Origin: Trichosphaerium sp. ATCC 40318
Lineage: Eukaryota; Discosea; Flabellinia; Trichosidae
DNA: 45,997 nt
NCBI GenBank assembly: GCA_038496445.1
Contig: JALMLS010000157.1
Span: forward strand, 1-45,997
Direction of reading: 5' to 3'
Position 1 is the first letter of the stretch. Every line of letters starts with the position of its first letter. The translations under genes were made by a program, and so were the position numbers. Below, piece by piece: positions 34,747 to 45,318 of this stretch. The notes under the pieces are model-generated. The model saw only the letters and a program-made list of their open reading frames with translations. It was not told the DNA's origin and ran no database searches.

Positions 34747-35020
34747 AAAAATAAATAATAAGGGTTGTACAGAAGTCTTCGCAATAATTTGTAATGGAAA
34801 CAAGAGTTTGAGAAATACTGTAGCTCCTTTTTTGACATACGACAATTTCGGCAAGTTGTGCCATCCGGCATTATTCAATAGTAGCCAAAACACTTTGTCT
34901 TTTTTGTTCGAGATTTCTCAGTTGACAAAATCTGGATAATTTGAAAAAACCGTTTGGGCTTAAAGTTTATTTTTCATACTGCTGTTTACCTAGGTAAGTG
35001 ATTTATACGTCTCTCAATTT

Positions 35021-36221
35021 TTAGTATTTGGATGAAGGCGCCAATTGCTTGTTGGCATGATCCCAGTTAACTAATCCCCACCACTTGTTAATGTAGTCAC
35101 CTCTACCATTGCTATAATCCGCGTTAATAGAATGTACCAATAACTACAAACACTGAACAAAATATGCCAGAAGCTTACCGATAGTCAATGTAGTAAGCGT
35201 GCTCCCAAACGTCAAGTGTTAATACAGGTACCAAGCCTTCAGATAATGGGTTACCAGCGTCACTACGAGCAATAATTTTAAGATTATTATCACCATCACG
35301 GACAAGCCAAGCCCATCCCGATCTTTTATCACGTGTCAATACTAAAATATTTAAAAAAAAGTTTAAGCGTACCCAAAATGGGTTCCAGCAGCAGTGGTAA
35401 ATTGCTAAGACTATTGTCAGTATGAATAATAGCAAGGAAAAGAAGCTACAGTGTAACTATAAATGTACCGCTTTGAAATTCTCAAAAGAGCCAAACGAGC
35501 GTTCAATGCACTGCTTGATGTTACCTCTTGGCGCACCACCACCGTTAGGTGACCTAGGTTATGTTAAGAAGGTTAAGATTAATTGACATGTACATGGAGT
35601 TCCAGTAGAACGTGTGGTTGTAGATTTGTGCAGCCAAGTTGTAAGCTTTGCCAGTTTCGGTTTTAATGATTTGTTCGAGCGTTTTCTTGGCTAACGGTGT
35701 ACCATCTGCCAGTGCGTTCAATTTTCTAACGTAACTGTGGTTTCTCAGAGTTAGTACTACCTGTCACACTCTATCGTTGTTGGCTTGGTGTCGTAAAGCG
35801 TACCCAGCATGGTGTTTACCATAATGGTAGTTTAATGTCTCTTCAGAGATGGCTGGTTCAAGCGCACGTTTGTTGTAAGGCAGAGGAGGCAATTCGAAAG
35901 CGTCACTAAAAAGTCCGTTGAAAACAAAAGTTTTTGAAAGGTATTTTTATTGATACCTTTCCGCGGAGGCCATTTGGGAGTTCACGTAGAAGTACAGACC
36001 AAGAGAAGCTGATGTTAAAAGAAGAGGGCACCAAAACGATGCTCCTAACGTCAGTTCGTTAACGATGTAATCACTAGGTTAAACGTACGTGTAGTTTGGG
36101 TTTGAAGTGAAGGCGCAACAAAATGAGTACGTGTAGTTTTAACGCGCTTTTTTTGTTGGTAATGATTACGTTTGTTGTGGTGTGATCGAGCACCTATCCT
36201 GCAAGTCAATCGAGACAACAT
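35021..36221 (-). CDS. Iron/manganese superoxide dismutase with N-terminal leader and hydrophobic segment
   Basis: Converts superoxide to hydrogen peroxide and oxygen. The spliced protein contains [77 protein letters not shown] and [14 protein letters not shown]. The metal ligands His, His, Asp, His lie in the NYHYG, NHTFY and DVWEHAYY segments. The simplest start is ATG at 35971-35973 (MASAESDAF). However, an exon from ATG 36219-36221 ([18 protein letters not shown]) can be spliced with a GTACTC donor and a GACGTTAG acceptor to the in-frame hydrophobic stretch [18 protein letters not shown] ahead of MASAE. That would give a basic mitochondrial-type leader plus a membrane segment. Six or so introns are present. 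The gene is divergent from the elongase. Confidence 0.88.
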
Positions 36222-36297
36222 TTACAAAAAAGAAAGGTCAACAATTCAAAGTGGGTCTTCAACAACCTTTTTAGTCAGTTTCCTCATTACTTGAACA
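36222..36297. promoter_or_regulatory. Short divergent intergenic region, SOD / elongase
   Basis: If the long SOD start is right, only about 76 bp separates the two divergent start codons. The region must then hold both promoters and 5' leaders. It is AT-rich on one side (tttacaaaaaagaaagg) with no TATA box evident. If the short SOD start is used the gap is about 324 bp and this piece is 5' UTR. Confidence 0.4.
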
Positions 36298-37614
36298 ATG
36301 GAAGTGATTGCGAAGGTGGTTGGTTTGGCCAAAAAGGCAGATGATTTTATTGAAAACGCTATGGTTGAGCACGGCGGTACTGTTTTAGTGTTGGTATTTT
36401 TTTGCTGACCGTATGCAAAGATGACCGCGTAAAGGACTGGCCATTGATGAGCTCTCCATGGTGCGTAACAGAGTCGCTAAATTGCAATATGTTTTGGAGA
36501 AAGCAAAAAAATTAACTTACACTACTCCAAAGGTACACGATTTACTTGTCCATCGCCTATGTTATCATCGTCATGCTTGGTACCTGGATTATGAAGAACA
36601 GAAAGCCTTTTGAACTGCGTATTCCTTTAATTATTCACAACGCCATTCTCGTATTCGTCAGTGGCTACATGTGTTTTTACGTTGCCTACGAAGCTCTTTT
36701 CAAGCTCGGGTATGGTTTTGTAATGAATCCAGTTAACTACGGTCCTGAAGGACTCCAGGTACGCAACACAACCTTAAAAACCGACATGAGATTTTAGCAA
36801 GAACAACTTTTCTTGTTACGCCTTTATTTTCATACGTAACGCAACGCAAACAGTCGTATTACACTACTTTGAATTAATTTTATTGGTCTTAATGCCTAGT
36901 TTAGATGGCAAAAGTTATGTGGTTGTTTTACTTCTCAAAGTCGTTGGAATTCGGTGATACCGTACGTTGGTGGTATTGTAAAATAGGCCTAACTGATTTG
37001 TGTTTCAGTTTTTCATGATTCTTCGGAAAAAAAATAATCAAGTATCGTTTCTCCATCTCTACCATCACGTATCAGTCTTCTCATTATGGTGGGTTGGTGC
37101 CAGATTTACCGCTGGTGGTGAAGGTAAATAACAGACGTTTTTGTTATTTTTTGCGTTTTGATTGAATGGTTCAATTCTAACAAAGCTTGCTTTAGCTTGG
37201 GTTTCTGTCGTTCAAAACTCTTTTGTACACGTAGTTATGTATTCATACTACTGCCTTACAGCTATGGTACGTTTTTTAATTCAAATTAACGCCTCTCATT
37301 GTTGTTTACACTTGTTTATAGGGCGTCAAGAACTTGTGGTGGAAGAAATACCTTACTCAATTACAAATGGGCCAATTTTTTATCAACATGTTCCATGTGT
37401 CAGTTGGTACGTTTATAAGACCTCCGTTTTAATTTTGTTACACGTAGATTCTCGCACTGTACTTACGTTTTTTTTTCTCAAAGCTCTATACGTCAATTCT
37501 CCTTTCCCACGCTGGATGGCCTATGCTATGGATACCTACATGATCTCTTTGCTCTTGTTGTTCCTTAACTTTTACCAAAAGCGCTACACTGCAAGCCAAA
37601 AGAAACACAACTAA
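36298..37614 (+). CDS. ELO-family very-long-chain fatty acid elongase
   Basis: A 3-ketoacyl-CoA synthase of the ER membrane that condenses malonyl-CoA with acyl-CoA. The start ATG 36298-36300 gives [20 protein letters not shown]. Conserved ELO patches are WPLMSSPW near the N terminus, [36 protein letters not shown], the catalytic histidine box [27 protein letters not shown] and the aromatic C-terminal region. Several hydrophobic segments of membrane-helix length are visible (for example [12 protein letters not shown] and [14 protein letters not shown]). The last four residues, KKHN, fit a KKxx dilysine ER-retrieval signal. Eight or so short introns interrupt it. The family usually has about 280-300 residues, which fits. 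Confidence 0.92.
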
Positions 37615-37828
37615 TAAAGTGTTATTTATTGGGTTGAAGAACAACCATTATAACTGCGTAAAGAAAGTTGTAGATTAACAAATGAATTAAAAAAAGAGCC
37701 CGATCAATTATTTTTTACCAAAACAAGTGTTTTTGATTGCGTTTTAAACTCTAACTTAACCGTTTCGAATAGCGTTATTTGTTCTATAACCCCAACGTGC
37801 ATTGTTGCCATGCTAGAATACATCACAT

Positions 37829-40800
37829 ATGGCTGAAATCGAGCGAAATACTGGCTCTAGTGACCAAAATGCTCGCGATTTGGGGCGGAGCCTAAAAAAT
37901 ATATTACGCACCACACAACAGATAAACCGTGATGTTCAGCAATTACAGGCAGTTTTTGAAAATGCTCAAGCGGCAGTACTTGAACAGGTGGTCCAAGAAA
38001 CGTCTTTGATACTGCGAGAGCGTTGCGATCACCTTATAGCATCTATGGCGCATTACGGTGTGTATTCATTTCTTTATTTCAGACAGAACTCTTCTTCTCA
38101 TTTTTGACAAACATAGACGAAGAGGGCATTGAGCAACTAAGAAAACAAATGCAAGCGTTTACACAAATTGTGCACGGCCTCATTTTCGCCAGTTGCGCAG
38201 CCATTGGCGCTGATGACGCAGAAAAGGAGGAATCAAAGGTACTTTCCTATTTCCAAAATGTTTATCAACAGCTTTTTAGTACAAAGTGTTAGAACACACC
38301 AGTGCTGTAGCCATGCAAAGCAAACTGCTTATTACAGCTTCAAGAGTACGTCGATAATTGTTTGTCGCGTCTGACAAAAAAAAAACCTAACTAACACCTC
38401 TCCCTTAGACCATTCAGCGCGATCTTGGGCTTGTTGAGGTACGATAAGCGATTTAAGTTTTTGTGGTATAATTAAAATGTATTTAGACAAAAATGAAAGA
38501 CATTCTAAAACAAGTGGTAGACATTGTACAAGCATTACAAGTACGTAAACATTGATAGTTTTTTTAGTGACATTTTTATTGACTTTTTCATTTAGAAGTT
38601 ACGCGCAGAAGTTATGGGTGGTGACACACAAAGTGGTGGTTTCGAAGAGGCATGGAACGAGTGTGTAGATGCAATAGATGAATTATATGACGCACTCTCA
38701 CCAAACTTTCCAAATTACGCAGACATGATCAAGGTAAGATACATTTCTTTTTGTTTGGAATTGTACCGCTTTTTTTTTGGAGTTTGTGAAAGCTTATCTT
38801 GAGCTACTAGGACACTATTGATTCTACTTTGCAAATTGTAAAGATAGCATACGATAGACAAACTGATATTACAACTGCAAATATGGAAGAATGGATGCAC
38901 AAATGTTCTGACCGAATGAAAGAGATGATTGGTGATGTGCAACATAAAAAAGACCTCATGGCCGTACGTGAATGTTACATTTATTTCCTTCAACATAGAA
39001 ACATTAATGAGCTTGTTAGAGAAGATCATCTACAGGAGAAAATGAAGATCAGAACGTAAGTTGCATGTTATTTTGAGACCAACTTTTGTTAATTTTTTTC
39101 TAGCTAGATGCCAACAGAGAAGGTTTGAATATTAATCTCTCAGAATGTATGTCAACTAAGTATTTCACTAGATCAAGGTGTTGCAGTTCCGACTATTACA
39201 GTTAAAGAGGAATCGCCTCAAATTGATACAGTTGGTAGCCATAATGTGCCTCAAGAGTCTTTTAAAAATATAAGCGACGATCATTCTGATCATTTAGCTG
39301 AAATTGAAAGTCAAGTTTTCAGTGAAGATGCAACTGATGTGGTTCCTGGTCCTGGTACTAGTATGCATTCTTTAGCTGCTAATGAAAAGCAAATAAAAGT
39401 TCAACCTATTAATGTACGCTTCAAAGACAATAACAAGATACTAATATTATAATCGTAGATGGCCAAACTAAGAACCAAGCCTGAAGTAAGTTTCTTTCTA
39501 CCTCTTTTAAATCAAGCACGCATTTGCGGTAAGATAATTATAAATAGGTTCCTAGCAGAGTAGCAGCTTCAATAGCTTCACCTACAGGACCGAGTATGTC
39601 TATAGACTCCGATCCAATTGGATTTGTTCTTATTTTTTTCCTCTGTAGGAGCTTTCAGTCCGGTTACATCACCTAGGTCATCTCCAATTCCTAAAAGAAG
39701 GGATATACAATCAGCTCGACTGCCTGAAAAAACGACATCTCCAAGAGGTAAAGAATCAATCATTTCATAATGATAAATAACTGTACAATTAGTAAAGCCT
39801 CCTCTTCCTCCTCTCCCTTCAGAACCACAAAGTCCAAAAAGACCAAGGCGAGAATCTGCACCAACACCACGTAGACCTGCTCCAATACCTCCAAGAAAAA
39901 CAAGTAATTCTGGAGCGACCCCTTGGCAGGTAATGATAACGAGATAGTTTGCCTTTCTAATATTAATGTGTTTTAGCGTGTACATCCAAAGCAAACACTT
40001 GCAGGTTCACGAAAAGTGCCTACCTTGCCACTTTTGTCTCCTCAAGGTGTAAGACCTCCGCCTGTTCCAGCTCGCCCAAAGAGATCTCCAAGGACACATA
40101 GAGCGCCTCCAAGAATTCCTGCCAAAGTAAAGGTATGCATACTACTGTTTGGAATAGTTTTACAGTGTCTATTTTAAGGTGTTGTGCTCACATGTATTTT
40201 GTAGTTTGAAAAATTAGATGATCCAACTGTTGATTTATTTGAAGCTACAAACACTCCAGAGACTATCGTCTTTGCTAGTGATGAGAAATTAATTGTTGCA
40301 AGTGCTTCGTTACCTAAGCTCATTCAACGGCTTACATACGATTTATATCCAGGTAAACAAAAAGAGCAGTTTCGTTTGTGTTTTTTTCTTGTTTTTTGTT
40401 TTTATGTGTTGTTGTTTATTCTGACTTTATTTTAGATAACGATTTTGTAAATACATTCTTGCTTACATTTAGATTGTTTACAAATGAAAGTGAAGTTCTA
40501 AAACTGTTGACATTACGGTATAAGCAAAAGAAGTGATCATTCAGTTTTCTGACTTGTATTACTAGGTGGCACAGTACACCTCCTAAAAATGTTGAATTGT
40601 CGTTTTGGACATCCGGACGTTTAGCACGCATTCGCCATAGGTAAGTATAGCCATCTATACCAGATTACTCATAACTAGCGAAAAGCAAAACAAGATCATT
40701 AATTCTATTTTGTTAATTTTATAAATAGGATTTCGAAAGTGCTACGTATTTGGGTTGATGAACATTATAAAGACTTTAAAGCAAATCAACAAGCTGAGCA

Positions 40801-42193
40801 ATTACTTCTTAGTTTAGTTAATGAAGTGAAAGGTCAATTTCCTGAAACTGGTGCTGAGTTATTAGGCTTAATTGCTCGTAGGGTTAGTACCATATATTTT
40901 TTTTAAATCTATTTCTGTTTAGTTTAAACACTCATACAACTGTTTAGCAACAAGTTGTCAGAGACGCAGTTGTGCTTAACTCAACTAGAAAGGCACCAAA
41001 ACCTCTGTTACCAAAGAGTAGTAGGTATGTATTGTAGAACAAGGATAACGAGTGAGCTTTTTTATTGACGTTCTTTTTAAGGGTGACAATGAAGGATTTC
41101 AATCCAACAGAGTTTGCCAGGCAATTAACACTTGTTGAGCATGAGTTATTCAGAGATATCCAACCACATGAACTTTTAGGTATGCCTCACAGCATGGAAA
41201 CATCAATCTTGTAAATGTGTATCTAAACTATTTTTTGTAGGGCTCACGTGGACAAAAGATAAAGATGCTTCTGCAAATATTCACAACCTCATTCAGTGGT
41301 CAAATCATGTACGTTGATAACATTTCTCTATTTTTGTCACGGAGGCATCCTCTTAACCTTGACAAAAAAAACTTTGTTTTAGTTCTGACCGTACCCTTTT
41401 CTTTCCCTCTTCTCTTGCTTCTCTGGACTTATTTTGTGTTTATTAGGTTATAAACTTTCTCGCTTGGGAAATTGTATACCCTGAGGATATAAAGCAACGT
41501 GCTCTTGTTCTAAAGAACATTATTGTAATGTCAAAGAAGCTTGTAAAGCTTCAGAACTTTAATGGTGCCTTTGAAGTATTATCTGCTTTACGATGTGCAT
41601 CTGTACATAGACTTACAGAAACTTGGAATGTACGTTTGCATACTTGTTACTTGTACAGAGCAGGCCTGAAAACCTCTTTTTTGTTGATGTTTTTTTTGTT
41701 TATTTACATGTTTGTTGTAGCAACTCACAGCGGAATATTTCGAGATTTATGGAGAAATTGAAGCTTTATTTGAGACTGATGATAATTTTAAATGCTACAG
41801 GGAAGCACTTGATAAAGTGGAACCACCTGCAATGCCATTTTTTGGTACGTAAACCCAAAAGCAATTTAAAAAAAAGCTTTAGCTTAGCTACTTTGATTCT
41901 GATTTCTTTTGTTAACTTTTTATCTAGGGAGATACCTTACTGATCTTACAATGCTTGAAGAAGCACAAAAGACAATTGTTCCTGCTACAGGACACATACA
42001 TTTTGGTAAAATGACTCTTATTTCGGCGTTGATATCTGGCATTCAATTTAATCAAATGCACACTTTTAACTTTGTTAAAGTTGATATTATTCAACATTAT
42101 ATGCGAAATGCAACTACTCTACAAGAGAAGGAGTTGTATCAATTGTCTATTAAGCGTGAAGCAAGAAAAGGTGGAGGTCCAAAAGCTTCCTAA
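37829..42193 (+). CDS. Ras guanine-nucleotide exchange factor (RasGEF-N + CDC25 domain)
   Basis: Activates Ras-family GTPases by GDP/GTP exchange. The start ATG 37829 gives MAEIERNTGSSDQNARDLGR. The first 300-odd residues are helical, with heptad-like stretches (LQAVFENAQAAVLEQVVQET, then CVDAIDELYDALSP) that recall vinculin/talin-type helical bundles. A Ser/Pro-rich linker follows, with PXXP-type motifs (RPPPVPARPKRSPR) that could bind SH3 domains. The RasGEF-N domain starts at LIQRLTYDLYPDNDFVNTFL. The catalytic CDC25 domain shows FARQLTLVEHELFRDIQPHE, NHVINFLAWEIV, FNGAFEVLSALRCASVHRL, PPAMPFFGRYLTDLTMLEE and INF-like helix residues near the end. More than fifteen introns are present. The stop follows GGGPKAS. 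Confidence 0.9.
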
Positions 42194-42614
42194 GCGTACG
42201 TCAACCAGGTTTATGTTTTCTACTTTTCTTATTTTTTTCTTTGCTCAGTTTTATCCAGCTTGCTTGTTATCTATAGGCTTAACTCTTTCAGTTTGTACAC
42301 AAAGATGAAAAAACTAAATAAAAATAAAATTGGTGTAAAAGAGTTACGAAATAAATAACTTGTGGCTATTTGGTTATTTTTTTACCTGACTACTTTGTCC
42401 ATTACTGTGTAGGTTCTCCAAAAAAGAGCTCTTTACTGTATACCATATTCCCCTGTCATGTATTTGCAAGCTTAAGCTAGCATACTAGTATTTACTAAAA
42501 GAAACGTAAGCGGAGTTCAATCAATTTCCATTTAAGGCTTGACTTGATTGATTGTATAAAAAAAAAGCGAAGAAAATTCAATTTGCAAAACAAAATAACA
42601 CACCGAATCGTACA
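42194..42614. other. Intergenic spacer, no gene seen
   Basis: About 420 bp between the RasGEF stop and the second MORN-like gene. It is AT-rich with aataaataaaa-like runs near 42330-42360 that may serve in 3' end formation. A short palindromic patch gacttgattgattg lies near 42541. No open frame with protein-like composition is present on either strand. Confidence 0.55.
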
Positions 42615-43234
42615 ATGAAACCAGTAAAGAGGGTAAAACTAATTTACCTGTTTAATTAATTCAAACAAAAAAGTAGGTACTGGCAACCGCAAACGTTCAA
42701 GGTATATCTGTACTAGAGTTGCCTACAGAACTCCACAAAGAAATGATGGAGCTGGGCAACTCAGTTTTTTTAAAATGGCCTTTGCTGTCTAAACATACAG
42801 CAACAACAACAAGATTTAGCGCACGACTCGAGAAGCATGGGAAATGGGTTAAACCAAGGAAGGGCAACCTCCCAAAAAATAAATTAGCTGAAGAGCACTG
42901 GGAAAATGGACTCCAGAACGGCAAGTGCAAGGAGGGGCACAATAATGACCAATTGAAGAGAGAATATAGTGTCGTCAATGGTACCATTGAAGGAGAATAC
43001 ATAGAGTGGCACCACAACGGCGTGATAGCTATTAAAACCTACTATCGCCATGATAAGATACATGGCAAGTACCTCAAGTGGGCGTGTAGTAAGGCTAAAC
43101 TCGAGCAGGCCACTTTCGTAGATGGCAAACGTCATGGAAAATGCTCCAAGTGGTTTTTCGGCAAGCGTGAACTTGTTGCAAATTATAACAATGGCGTACG
43201 AGTAACTGCTGTAGAGATTTGTGATTTGAAGTAG
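42615..43234 (+). CDS. MORN-like repeat protein, paralogue of 22939-23925
   Basis: Starting at ATG 42615-42617 (MKPVKR), a 44-nt intron (gtaaaac...aagtag) restores the frame to VLATANVQGISVLELPTELH. LELPTEL aligns with LHLPADL of the paralogue, and both share KWPLLSK a little later. There follow about six units of the NG...G...EW..NG type (EHWENGLQNGKCKEG, IEWHHNGVIAIKTYY). The repeats are fewer and more worn than in the paralogue, and the protein ends at ICDLK. The function is unknown. It converges tail-to-tail with the F-box/LRR gene, about 115 bp apart. Confidence 0.7.
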
Positions 43235-43349
43235 CAACTCACACACAGCAAAGTCACGTTTAATAAATCACCAAAAACGGAGTGTTTACAAAAATCAGAG
43301 TTTTAATCAATCACTTTTAATGATGTGTTTTTGGATACTAGTTTGTCTA

Positions 43350-44918
43350 TTATAGGCATGGTACTCCCTTGTACGACTGCTTCAAACAACAATGTATAAA
43401 CAAGTGATCATAGTGAACAATACTAACGCCTTGTAAGTCTTTATAACATCTTGCATTGATATGGGTCATGTCAGCAAAAGAAAAAACACCTTTATAAAAC
43501 AATTCAGTAATTTTTGCATGAGTGACGTCTTCACAATCATTAAGGCCAATAGTATGTACCCCGGCAATTGCCTCAATACCTTCACCTGTAACAGACGTGC
43601 TATCAAGGTTGATGGCATAAACTCCAGCGAGTGCTTTGATGCCCTCATCTGTCACTAAAGTGCGAGAAAGGTCAATGGCATAAACACCTGCAAGTGCTTT
43701 AACTCCTTCATCTGTAACAGCTGTATCTCCAAGATGTATAACATGAACACCTGCCAGAGTTTTTATACCTTCATCTGTCACTGATGTATTTTGGAGGTGT
43801 ATAGTATGAACACCCTTTAACGATTTGATACCTTCATCTGTCACTGATGTATTCTGGAGGTCTATACTGTGGACACCTTTTAAAGCTTTGATACCTTCAT
43901 CTGTTATATTTGTGTAAGCAAGGTCAATGGTATGAACGCCATTTAAATACTTTAGGCCTTCATCTGTCACTTGTGTACAATCCATAAGATCAATTGTATG
44001 CACACCTTTGAGTGATTTAAGGCCTTCATCTGTTACTTTACATCCAAAAAGGCTTATATCATGAACACCCTCCAGCTCTTTGATGCTTTCATCTGTTGCT
44101 GCAGTGAGAGAAAGATTAATAGTGTGCACACCTCTTAAACACTTGATGCCTTCATCTGTTATATTTTTACAATCTGCAAGACGAATGGAATGAACTCCAG
44201 AGAGTGCCTTAAGATCGTTATCATTAATAACATTATTGTCACGGGATACAATTCTCAAGTGCCCTGTAGCTATGTGGCGGCATCCAGATAACAATGAATA
44301 CAGAGTGTTGTTTTCAACTTCCATAATGACTGTACTGTTATTCATTATGCCTTTGTACTGTCTTATCTTTAGGATATCTGGAATGTCATAGATATATATC
44401 TTTTTGTATCCAACCACTTGGTGGATAATGTCAGCCATCAAATGACACGATTGAGCAACACTGAACCTTGATTTTGCATCTGTATGATTCAGAATAGTTG
44501 CAATAACCTCTGGAGGAAACTTGACAATATCATGATGTGTGCATGTTGTTGTCTGTGTCTGTGACCTTTATGGTTGCCTCGTTGTTAGTAACCTCTACTT
44601 GAGAACAGGTCATACGTACCCTCTTGCTTGTTTTAGTTTTGGTGCATGTATGCCCTCAGATTGTCCTGTGTGCACTTGTTCTGGTAAGCTATGGTTACCA
44701 GACTGTTCTTTGTGGCGTTTGGTTGCATTAACTTCTGTATCTATGTTTTTAAAGAGGTATTCTTCTAGTTGTTGTACAAGTCTCGCATTTGCAACGTTTA
44801 AGATACTTTCAAGTTGATTTATGAATACTTCTCGTTGTTTTGTAATTATTACGCCAAACTCTTCTGCATAATTATTACAATAGTACGCGATAGCTTGCTC
44901 TACTGAAACCAATTTCAT
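43350..44918 (-). CDS. F-box / leucine-rich-repeat protein with tandem 21-residue repeats
   Basis: The gene has two exons. Exon 1 starts MKLVSVEQAIAYYCNNYAEE, has a coiled-coil-like stretch (QLESILNVANARLVQQLEEY) and ends at AGAGG before GTACGT. The second exon, from about 44560, continues in frame. An F-box-like segment, FPPEVIATILNHTDAKSR, is followed by about eleven LRRs with the consensus LKGVHTIDLxxTxVTDEGIK. The repeats are highly uniform, and units 6 and 7 are nearly identical at the DNA level. The tail loses the repeat and ends QSYKGVPCL. F-box/LRR proteins are typically substrate receptors of SCF ubiquitin ligases. That role here is inference. Confidence 0.85.
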
Positions 44919-45318
44919 GTTGTTCCAATGAAACGCCCGTGAAAATTCAAGTAGTGAAACGGCCTTAACTAGTCTTCTTTAAAGACATTAAGTCATCGGC
45001 CTCAATGCAACAAATGTGTTGTGGTAAGAATAGTACTCCACAATAAATTGTGTCAAATTCTTTTTTGCTATTTTACCAGGGCAACACATTTCCGTCAACA
45101 ATGATGAGTTGTAAGTCCTTGACCTCTGCCTCTCGACGTTCACAACGCTTGCGATACTGACTTCTCGGTGGACCACGAGGGTTTTGCCAATTTCAGCAAA
45201 AACAGAAACATCATAGATAGCACAAAAAATCAGTTGAAATGCATTGTACATGTACAGACAGCAATTAAAAGCTTTAGGCTAAACTATTTTATTTACATTC
45301 GCTCAGATTCATACAAAG
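44919..45318. other. Gap between F-box/LRR gene and MCM6, unresolved
   Basis: About 400 bp. The minus strand has an open frame of 87 codons (45251-44988; starts MYNAFQLIFCAIYDVSVFAE) without recognisable features. It could be a chance frame in the 3' UTR of MCM6 or 5' leader of the LRR gene, so I do not call it a gene. Confidence 0.35.

Noticed and set aside
34434-34871. A 145-codon minus-strand open frame
   Set aside because: It is antisense to the zinc-binding C-terminal exons of WDR59, which are strongly supported.
38614-42193. First thought of eIF4G (MIF4G/MA3) for this gene
   Set aside because: The spliced C-terminal half matches RasGEF-N and CDC25 domains, with FARQLTLVEHELF and FGRYLTDLTMLEE.
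44539-44817. Cys-rich plus-strand open frame
   Set aside because: It is antisense to exon 1 and the intron of the F-box/LRR gene; the minus strand gives a consistent spliced frame.
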